Below, in pieces: positions 55,465 through 64,000 of a DNA stretch of 64,000 bases (position 1 is the stretch's first letter; each line of letters starts with the position of its first letter). The stretch comes from Burkholderiales bacterium PBB6 (lineage in GTDB: Bacteria; Pseudomonadota; Gammaproteobacteria; Burkholderiales; Burkholderiaceae_C): contig NKIH01000006.1 in assembly GCA_002255925.1 (NCBI GenBank), positions 124,001 through 188,000 of the forward strand. The letters are read 5' to 3'. The position numbers and the translations under genes were made by a program. The notes under the pieces were generated by a model. The model saw only the letters and a list, made by a program, of their open reading frames with translations, did not search any database and had not been told where the DNA came from.

Positions 55465-57962
55465 CAGCGGGTCTCCTGCCTGTCTACTGCAGCAACTTCC
55501 GCACCAGCCCCGAGAAAACCCTGCAAGGGCTGCCAGTGCCAGTAGCGGCGCCGCACATCACGAGTGCATGATGCACTCGTTTCGCGCCATACCCAGCCTC
55601 CACACTCATCAGTTCGCACCACGGTGAAGCGGGATGCTTCAAGTCGGGTCATCACCGCCGGGTGTGGATGGCCAAAGCGGTTCTTGTAGCCTAGCTGAAG
55701 CACCGCCCATTTCGGCGAGACGGCGTCAAGGAATTCAGGGGTGGACGAGGTGCGGCTGCCGTGGTGTGGCACGAGCAACACATCGCTGTGCAGTGCAGTG
55801 CCGTACTGCACCACGAGCGCATGCTCCTGCGGCGCCTCGATGTCGCCGGTCAGCAGCGCGCTGAAGCCGTTGGCGGCCGTGATGCGCAGGACGCAACTGA
55901 TGGCATTGGGATGCCTGTCGGCCCGGTCGGCGCCGGGTGGCGGGTGCAACACCTCGAACGCGACACCGTCCCATTGCCAGCGCTGACCGGCTGCGCAGTC
56001 TTCATGCGGCAGGCCGCGCTGACGCAGCGCGTGTGAGGCCGTCAGCGTGGTGCGCATCCGGTGCGTAAGCATCTGATTCAGCACCGACGCGGCGCCGCCC
56101 ACATGGTCGGTGTCGCGATGGGACAGCGTCAATTCATCCAGCGCTCCCACCCCCAACCCCTGCAGCAGCGGCAGCAAGATGCGCTGCCCCGCGTCGCTGT
56201 CAGCCCCCTGCAGCGGGCCGGTGTCGTGCAGCAAGGCGTGGTGGCGTGTGCGCACCAGTACTGCACTGCCCTGCCCCACATCGGCCGCGATCAACTCGAA
56301 ACCACCTTCAGGAGGCATCGGCACGGCCGGATGGAGCAGCGGCAGCAACAAGGGAACCGACAGCAGCCGCCAGCGCCAAGGCAGCCGCATCAGCATCAAG
56401 CCGCTGCCCAGCACCGCAGCTGCCTGTGCCCACACCGGCGCCACAGGCACCACCGCCACCACCCAGGGCCAGGTCGTGAGCCAGTGCAGCCAGGCATTCA
56501 GGGGCCCGACAAACCACGCCGCCAGTTGCCAGCACGGCGACCACACCAGGCCCGCCAGCGACAGCGGCATCACGACAAAACTCACCAGTGGCACCGCCAC
56601 CAGATTGGCCAGCAGGCCCACCAGGCTGACCTGCTGGAAGATGAGGATGCCCAAGGGAGCCAGGCCCAGCGTGGCTACCCACTGCGCATGCAGGCCCGCC
56701 CGCAGGGCCTGTCTTGCTCGTGGCCAGAGACCTTCCGGCGCCGGCTCACCACCCGCGCCGTCATCACCCGACAGCATCAACAAGGCCACCGCCGCAAACG
56801 ACAACCAGAACCCCGCCTGCAACAAGGCCCAGGGGTCGAGCCCGGCCACCACAGCCGCCGTCACCAGCAACACCAGCGTGGGCGGCCAATGCACACCACC
56901 CTGCCGGAACACCGCCACCAGCAGCAACATGCCCACCGTGCGTTGGGCCGGCACACCCCAACCCGCCAGCAACGAATAGCCCGTGGCCGCCAGCACGCCC
57001 GCCCAACGGCCCGCCCAGACCGCCGGCCAGCGGTGGCACAGCCCCGCACTGCGCCGCCACGCCCAAACCACGGCGCCCGCGGCCAGCCAGGCGAACAAGG
57101 TGATGTGGATGCCGCTGATGCTGACCAGGTGCGCGATGCCGGTCTGGCGGTAGATGTCCCAGTGCGGCGCGTCGATGGCGGACTGATCACCCACCGCGAG
57201 CGCCGCCAGCAGCCCAGCCATGGCAGGCGGCCCGGCCTGGGTCAGCAGCCGATCACGCAGACGCTGGCGCCAGGCATCCAGTTGATCACCCGGATGCCAC
57301 CAGCGGGCGCGGGCCAGCAACACGGGGTCGGTCGGCGCGCCCGTACGCACGCCGCCACTGGCGCCAATGCCCTGCTCGAACATCCACAGCTCGGCATCAA
57401 AACCGACCGGGTTCAAGCTGCCATGCGGACGCTTCAGGCGGACGGGCCAGCGCCACACATCACCGGCCTGCACAGAGGGCGGCACCGGGGCGATGACCGC
57501 ATCGTCGCGCGTCGACACTGACCAGCTGAGCGACACGGTGCCGGGCAGTTGCTTGTCCTCTCGACAGGCCCCATCAGCACCGCAACGGCCCAGCACCGCC
57601 ACCTGAAAACGCACGCCTTGCGCATCCGGCTGGGGCAAACCGCTGACGCGGCCCCACAGCACCAGATCCTGCCCTTCGAGCGCAGCAGGCAAGCGATCCG
57701 CCAAACGCCAGGCGGCCCGCACATCGGCCTGCAACCAGCCCAGCAGCAGCAAGGCCGCGAACACCAGCACCGCGCTGGCGGCAGGCTGCTTGCGCCACCA
57801 CCATGCCAAAGCCAGGGTAAAGCCAGCCAGCAAGCCCGCTGCCACCCAGGGCGCGCCGGGGCGCACCTGCGCCTGCTGCAGTTGCAGCGCCATGCCGGCC
57901 AGCCAGAACAGCGCCATGCCGGCCACCACCCATCCCTGGGCCCAACTGCGCGTGCCGTGCAT
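55464..57962 (-). CDS. comEC: DNA uptake channel protein ComEC/Rec2
   Basis: An 832-residue inner-membrane protein that moves single-stranded DNA into the cytoplasm in natural competence. It has about ten membrane helices. The central competence domain contains GLLAALAVGDQSAID and TGIAHLVSISGIHITLFAWL. The C-terminal metallo-beta-lactamase-like domain includes LTLSHRDTDHVGGAASVL and LVPHHGSRTS, which hold the metal ligands for a possible nuclease. No other com or pil genes are adjacent. It is divergent from RidA, and its stop overlaps the start of the ATP-grasp gene. Confidence 0.95.
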   Translation of the reverse strand: MHGTRSWAQGWVVAGMALFWLAGMALQLQQAQVRPGAPWVAAGLLAGFTLALAWWWRKQPAASAVLVFAALLLLGWLQADVRAAWRLADRLPAALEGQDLVLWGRVSGLPQPDAQGVRFQVAVLGRCGADGACREDKQLPGTVSLSWSVSTRDDAVIAPVPPSVQAGDVWRWPVRLKRPHGSLNPVGFDAELWMFEQGIGASGGVRTGAPTDPVLLARARWWHPGDQLDAWRQRLRDRLLTQAGPPAMAGLLAALAVGDQSAIDAPHWDIYRQTGIAHLVSISGIHITLFAWLAAGAVVWAWRRSAGLCHRWPAVWAGRWAGVLAATGYSLLAGWGVPAQRTVGMLLLVAVFRQGGVHWPPTLVLLVTAAVVAGLDPWALLQAGFWLSFAAVALLMLSGDDGAGGEPAPEGLWPRARQALRAGLHAQWVATLGLAPLGILIFQQVSLVGLLANLVAVPLVSFVVMPLSLAGLVWSPCWQLAAWFVGPLNAWLHWLTTWPWVVAVVPVAPVWAQAAAVLGSGLMLMRLPWRWRLLSVPLLLPLLHPAVPMPPEGGFELIAADVGQGSAVLVRTRHHALLHDTGPLQGADSDAGQRILLPLLQGLGVGALDELTLSHRDTDHVGGAASVLNQMLTHRMRTTLTASHALRQRGLPHEDCAAGQRWQWDGVAFEVLHPPPGADRADRHPNAISCVLRITAANGFSALLTGDIEAPQEHALVVQYGTALHSDVLLVPHHGSRTSSTPEFLDAVSPKWAVLQLGYKNRFGHPHPAVMTRLEASRFTVVRTDECGGWVWRETSASCTRDVRRRYWHWQPLQGFLGAGAEVAAVDRQETR

Positions 57963-58011
57963 GCCCCAGTGTAGGATGCCCGACCTTGTATTTTTTCATC
58001 GGAGTATCCCC

Positions 58012-58473
58012 ATGTCTGTCGCTGCACGCCTGAAGGCTCTGGGCATCGAGTTGCCTCCCGTGGCCATCCCGGCCGCCGCATACGTGCCGTTCGTCCAGAC
58101 GGGTCAGCTGGTGTTCCTGTCCGGCCACATCGCCAAGAAGGACGGCAAGCCCTGGGTCGGTCAGCTCGGCCTGACGACCACCACGGAAGAAGGCAAGGCC
58201 GCCGCCCGCGCCATCGCCATCGACCTGCTGGGCACGCTGCAGGCCGCCGTGGGCGACCTGGACCGCATCACCCGCATCGTCAAGGTGATGAGCCTGGTGA
58301 ACAGCACCGCCACCTTCACGGAGCAGCACCTGGTCACCAATGGCTGCTCCGAGCTGCTGGGCGAGGTGTTTGGCCCGACGGTGGGCGCCCATGCGCGCTC
58401 GGCATTCGGCGTGGCCCAGATCCCGATGGGCGCCTGCGTCGAGATCGAGCTGATCGCCGAAGTCGCCGCATGA
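58012..58473 (+). CDS. RidA/YjgF-family imine deaminase
   Basis: A 153-residue RidA-fold protein. RidA hydrolyses reactive 2-aminoacrylate and other enamine/imine intermediates. FVQTGQLVFLSGHIAKKDGK and the C-terminal HARSAFGVAQIPMGACVEIE are family signatures, with the substrate-binding Arg129 and Glu144 region in place. This longer form (about 150 residues) is an Rid subgroup rather than classical RidA (about 128). GGAG at 58001-58004 precedes ATG 58012. It overlaps dsbB by 4 bases. Confidence 0.9.
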   Translation: MSVAARLKALGIELPPVAIPAAAYVPFVQTGQLVFLSGHIAKKDGKPWVGQLGLTTTTEEGKAAARAIAIDLLGTLQAAVGDLDRITRIVKVMSLVNSTATFTEQHLVTNGCSELLGEVFGPTVGAHARSAFGVAQIPMGACVEIELIAEVAA

Positions 58474-58955
58474 GGTCGCGGCAGGATCGTCGTTGGCCGC
58501 TGTGGGCCGTGGGCGCCGCGTGTTTTGGCGCCGTGGGGGCCGCGCTGGTCTCCCAGTACCACTTCGACATGCTGCCCTGCCCGTGGTGCACGCTGCAACG
58601 GCTGATCTTCCTGGTGGTGGGCGCGCTGGCCTGGCTGGCAGCGCTGCTGCCGCGTGGCACGGCACGTCGCGCGCTGGCCGCGCTGGCCACCTTGTTCGCA
58701 GCCAGCGGCGTGGCGAGTGCGCTGTGGCAGCACTTCGTGGCTGCCTCCAGCAACTCCTGCAACCTGACGCTGGCCGACCGCATCCTGTCTGCACTGGGTC
58801 TGTTTGACCTGGCACCGTCGGTGTTCGCGCCGATGGCGTCGTGTGCCGATGCAGCCGTGAACCTGCTGGGCGTGCCCTACGCCTTCTGGAGTCTGGCGCT
58901 GTTCGTGCTGTGCGGCGCAGTCACCGCAGCTGTGGCGGTGCGCAAGCAGCGCTGA
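58470..58955 (+). CDS. dsbB: Disulfide bond formation protein B
   Basis: A 161-residue quinone-linked inner-membrane oxidase that reoxidises DsbA. Four membrane helices, the first cysteine pair CPWC at 37-40 and the second pair Cys97 and Cys125 in the periplasmic loop are all present. An Arg after the first motif (TLQRLIFLV) fits the quinone site. Overlap of 4 bases with the RidA-family gene suggests co-transcription without an evident functional link. No dsbA is nearby. Confidence 0.94.
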   Translation: MRSRQDRRWPLWAVGAACFGAVGAALVSQYHFDMLPCPWCTLQRLIFLVVGALAWLAALLPRGTARRALAALATLFAASGVASALWQHFVAASSNSCNLTLADRILSALGLFDLAPSVFAPMASCADAAVNLLGVPYAFWSLALFVLCGAVTAAVAVRKQR

Positions 58956-58965
58956 AGCACCTCAG

Positions 58966-59039
58966 GGCGCCCGTGCACCCAAGCGGGTGTTCAGCGGGCG
59001 CCGGGTAGTCGCCATTTTCGCCGCGGCCCAACCGCGGCG
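58966..59039. terminator. Two tandem hairpins between convergent dsbB and parC
   Basis: GGCGCCCG/CGGGCGCC (58966-59002) encloses a second stem CACCC/GGGTG. A perfect CGCCGCGG/CCGCGGCG stem follows (59019-59039). No downstream T-run on either strand, though TTTT lies between them. Probably a bidirectional terminator zone. Confidence 0.5.
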
Positions 59040-59046
59040 AGCTCCA

Positions 59047-61377
<2,331 letters not shown>

Positions 61378-61399
61378 AGGTCAAGGCCGGGGCGCGCGC

Positions 61400-62164
61400 T
61401 CAGCGCAGGGCCACCGGCTGTAGGGGGTCCGAAGGGACCAGGTTCATGTCTTTGGCCTGGCGGTGCTGGCGTTGTTGCAGCAGGGCCCAGTACAGCTCGA
61501 GCACGAGGTGCACATGGGCCTGGGTTTCGGCAATGGCAGGCACCTTGCCACCGGCGCGGCGCACCTTGCCTTCGCCGGCATTCCAGGCGGCCAGCGCCAC
61601 GTCGATGCCACCCAGCCGGCGGTCGAGGTCAGCCAGCATTCGCGCGCCGGCCATGATGTTGCTGCGCGGGTCACGCAGGCGCTCATCCACCGGCCGCGCC
61701 GTGCGTTCGGCCTTGGTGGCGTAGCGGTCGGCCGTGTCCGGCATGATCTGCATCAGACCGACGGCGCCGCGCGGCGACACCAGGTCGCGTTTGAAGCCTG
61801 ATTCGACCGCGATGATGGCCTGCAGCAGCTCCAGGTCCACGCCGGTCGCGCGCTCGGCATCACGCAGCCAGGGCTGCACCGCCTTCACTTCCGGTGCGAA
61901 CTCCAGCCAGGTCAGCAGGCTGCTGCGCACCATGGTCTTGCCGGGCACGCGACCCACCTCATCGTGCTGCGCCCGCAGCACCGGCGCATAGCGGCTGTCC
62001 AGCGCCGAGGACGCGAAGTGCGCCATGCCGGCGCCGTCCACATAGCCGAACAAGCGCGGCTGCACACCCGCCGCGGGTGCAGTCTGGGCATGCCCCGGCG
62101 CGCACCACAAGGGCAACACGCACAGCGCTACCGCCAAAACCCCACGCAAGGTACTGCTCAGCAT
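61400..62164 (-). CDS. Lytic murein transglycosylase (SLT domain)
   Basis: A 254-residue exported SLT-type lytic transglycosylase that cleaves peptidoglycan glycan strands. The start at 62164 gives a signal peptide (MLSSTLRGVLAVALCVLPLW, cleavage after GHA). A DUF4124-like segment (GYVDGAGMAHF) precedes the catalytic domain. The catalytic Glu121 is in AIIAVESGFKRDLVSPRGAV, followed by GLMQIMPDTADRY and LAAWNAGEGKV. It lies four bases after parE and 22 before parC, an arrangement that may couple wall remodelling to chromosome segregation genes. Confidence 0.94.
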   Translation of the reverse strand: MLSSTLRGVLAVALCVLPLWCAPGHAQTAPAAGVQPRLFGYVDGAGMAHFASSALDSRYAPVLRAQHDEVGRVPGKTMVRSSLLTWLEFAPEVKAVQPWLRDAERATGVDLELLQAIIAVESGFKRDLVSPRGAVGLMQIMPDTADRYATKAERTARPVDERLRDPRSNIMAGARMLADLDRRLGGIDVALAAWNAGEGKVRRAGGKVPAIAETQAHVHLVLELYWALLQQRQHRQAKDMNLVPSDPLQPVALR

Positions 62165-62168
62165 GGGC

Positions 62169-64000
62169 TCAGACGTCGATCTCGACGGAGTCGCCGTGCA
62201 GCTCCATGAGGTCACGGCGGGCCTGGGCCTCACCCTTGCCCATCAGCTTGCCCATGGACTCGACCGTGGCGGCGAAATCCAGATCGCCGTAGTCGATCTG
62301 CAGCAGGCGGCGGGTGTCCGGGTTCAGCGTGGTGTCCCACAGCTGCTCGGCACTCATTTCACCCAGGCCCTTGAAGCGGCTGATGCTCCAGGAGTTGTCG
62401 CGTGCGCCTTCCTTGCGCAGCTTGTCGAGCGCGGCTTCGAGCTCGCCCTCGTCGAGCGCATACATCTTGGCCGCGGGCTTCTTGCCACGCGCTGCCGCGT
62501 CCACCCGGAACAGCGGCGGCTTGGCCACGTACACATGGCCGGTTTCGATCAGCTTGGGGAAGTGACGGAAGAACAGCGTCAGCAGCAGCACCTGGATGTG
62601 CGAGCCGTCAACGTCAGCGTCCGACAGGATGCAGACCTTGCCGTAGCGCAGGCCCGACAGATCTGGCTGGTCGTTCGGGCCGTGCGGATCCACGCCGATG
62701 GCCACCGAGATGTCGTGGATCTCGTTGTTCTTGAAGAGCAGGTCCCGCTCAACTTCCCAGGCATTCAGCACCTTGCCACGCAGCGGCAGGATGGCCTGGG
62801 TTTCCTTGTTGCGGCCCATCTTGGCCGAGCCACCGGCGGAGTCACCCTCCACCAGGAAAAGTTCGTTGTGCAGCAGGTCGCGGCTCTCGCAATCGGTGAG
62901 CTTGCCGGGCAGCACGGCCACGCCGGAGCCCTTGCGCTTCTCCACCTTCTGGCTGGCCCGCTGGCGGGTTTGCGCCTGCTTGATGACCAGCTCGGCCAGC
63001 TTCTTGCCGTGGTCCACATGCTGGCTCAGCCACAGCTCCAGTGCCGGCTTGACGAAGGCCGACACCAGGCGCAGCGCATCACGGCTGTTCAGCCGCTCCT
63101 TCGTCTGGCCCTGGAACTGCGGGTCGAGCACCTTGGTCGAAAGCACGAAGCTGGCGCGCGAGAAGACGTCTTCGGGCATCAGCTTCACGCCCTTGGGCAG
63201 CAGCGAATGCAGATCGATGAAGCCCTTGATGGCGCCGAACAGGCCGTCCTTCAGGCCGGCTTCATGGGTGCCGCCGGCCACGGTCGGGATCAGGTTCACG
63301 TAGCTTTCGCGCAGCAGCGTGCCTTCTTCGGTGAAGGCCACGCACCAGGCGGCACCTTCGCCTTCGGCAAAAGTCTCCTCGTCGCCCTTGCCGGCGTAAT
63401 GCTCGCCCTCGAACAGCGGAATCATCGGCTCGGCGGGCAGGGACTGCTGGAGGTAGTCGCGCAGGCCGCCCTTGTAGGTCCAGGTCTGAACCTCGTTCGC
63501 CTTTTCGTTCGTCAGGGTGACGATCACCCCGGGCATCAGCACGGCCTTGCTGCGCAGCAGGTGCATCAGCTCACCCTTGGGCAGCTCGACGCTCTCGAAG
63601 TATTTGCCGTCCGGCCAGACGCGCACGGAGGTGCCGTGCTTGCGCTCACCGCCGGTGGCGGGGCGGATCTGCAGCGGCTCGATCACGTCGCCGCCAGAGA
63701 ACGTCAGCGCCGCGGCCTTGCCATCGCGCCAGACGCTGACCTGCAGCCGCGTTGCCAGCGCATTCGTCACGCTGACGCCCACGCCGTGCAGACCACCCGA
63801 GAAGCTGTAAGCGCCGCCCGTGCCCTTGTCGAACTTGCCACCGGCATGCAGCCGCGTGTAGACGATCTCGATGACCGGCACCTGCTCTTCCGGGTGCAGG
63901 CCGAAGGGAATGCCGCGGCCGTCGTCGTCCACGCTGATCGAGCCGTCGGTGTGCAGCGTCACGGCGATGCGCTTGCCGTGGCCCGCCAGGGCTTCGTCGG
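62169..64000 (-). CDS. parE: DNA topoisomerase IV subunit B (N-terminus outside window)
   Basis: ATPase subunit partnering ParC. The first codons lie right of the window. Visible features are the ATP-site segment DEALAGHGKRI and ISVDDDGRGIPFGLHPEEQ, GGLHGVGVSVTNAL (ATP lid), and the TOPRIM motifs ELFLVEGDSAGGSAKMGRNK and LSDADVDGSHIQVLLLTLFF. RYKGLGEM-type sequence is present as ISRFKGLGEMSAEQLWDTT. ParE rather than GyrB is supported by adjacency to parC and the short TOPRIM-to-end length. First gene of parE-LT-parC. Confidence 0.95.
   Translation of the reverse strand, partial: DEALAGHGKRIAVTLHTDGSISVDDDGRGIPFGLHPEEQVPVIEIVYTRLHAGGKFDKGTGGAYSFSGGLHGVGVSVTNALATRLQVSVWRDGKAAALTFSGGDVIEPLQIRPATGGERKHGTSVRVWPDGKYFESVELPKGELMHLLRSKAVLMPGVIVTLTNEKANEVQTWTYKGGLRDYLQQSLPAEPMIPLFEGEHYAGKGDEETFAEGEGAAWCVAFTEEGTLLRESYVNLIPTVAGGTHEAGLKDGLFGAIKGFIDLHSLLPKGVKLMPEDVFSRASFVLSTKVLDPQFQGQTKERLNSRDALRLVSAFVKPALELWLSQHVDHGKKLAELVIKQAQTRQRASQKVEKRKGSGVAVLPGKLTDCESRDLLHNELFLVEGDSAGGSAKMGRNKETQAILPLRGKVLNAWEVERDLLFKNNEIHDISVAIGVDPHGPNDQPDLSGLRYGKVCILSDADVDGSHIQVLLLTLFFRHFPKLIETGHVYVAKPPLFRVDAAARGKKPAAKMYALDEGELEAALDKLRKEGARDNSWSISRFKGLGEMSAEQLWDTTLNPDTRRLLQIDYGDLDFAATVESMGKLMGKGEAQARRDLMELHGDSVEIDV

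Noticed and set aside
45472-57962. Possible proteasome-like (Anbu) peptidase expected with the ATP-grasp cluster
   Set aside because: All gaps in the cluster are 125 bases or less and no Ntn-hydrolase motif is seen in the genes present. If it exists it lies outside the window.

Overview
The window is a compact, GC-rich stretch of bacterial chromosome. It carries about 50 protein genes and one tRNA gene. I see no insertion sequence, prophage, integron or CRISPR array. The gene content points to a heterotrophic betaproteobacterium of the order Burkholderiales, probably near the Leptothrix/Rubrivivax/Sphaerotilus group. The markers are a phenylacetate operon with a TetR regulator, a DUF4212 plus Na+:solute symporter pair, ETF-ubiquinone oxidoreductase, ParC/ParE, a Tas-type aldo/keto reductase and RF2 with its programmed frameshift. 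The genus is inference.

Layout. 1-9.9 kb: Tas-type reductase, a membrane diguanylate cyclase, an acyl-CoA synthetase, a two-gene signalling unit (CheB-CheR-PAS fusion plus soluble histidine kinase), a polyamine-type GNAT and an alpha/beta hydrolase. 9.9-13.2 kb: a four-gene operon with 4-base overlaps (membrane protein, TPR protein, DUF4212 subunit, large symporter). 13.4-19.6 kb: prfB, HAD phosphatase, pepN, fbp and a divergent GmhA-like SIS protein. 19.76 kb: tRNA-Thr(CGU) with a strong terminator. 20.1-28.9 kb: a surface-glycan locus with a GlfT2-like galactofuranosyltransferase, a sulfotransferase, UDP-galactopyranose mutase, an exported clan-A glycosidase-like protein and a convergent pair of paralogous sulfotransferase-like genes. 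29.1-33.6 kb: a paaG-paaI-paaK-tetR-binding-protein operon behind a perfect 14-bp palindrome. 33.7-43.5 kb: a gamma-glutamyltransferase lipoprotein, scoAB divergent from a PAS-LuxR regulator across a large palindrome, a DUF3667 protein, an SDR/YceH/thioesterase group, and an H-NOX haem sensor coupled to a PAS-GGDEF-EAL protein. 43.8-45.5 kb: ETF-QO. 45.6-58.0 kb: comEC coupled to a five-gene ATP-grasp/alpha-E/transglutaminase/amidoligase cluster. 58-64 kb: RidA, DsbB, parC, a lytic transglycosylase and parE (cut by the window edge).

Most notable system. The 45.6-55.5 kb cluster encodes two circularly permuted ATP-grasp modules, two alpha-E modules, two transglutaminase-fold modules and one DUF2126 putative amidoligase. 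The set is widespread, and an amide- or peptide-bond-forming and -cleaving pathway has been predicted for it, but I know of no established substrate. The fused copy of the ATP-grasp module appears to have lost conserved nucleotide-site segments, so an active/regulatory pair is plausible. The second candidate is the 20-29 kb galactofuranose/sulfation locus. Its glycosidase-like protein has Gln where the catalytic nucleophile Glu is expected. Function calls rest on reading motifs by eye, and no database search was run.
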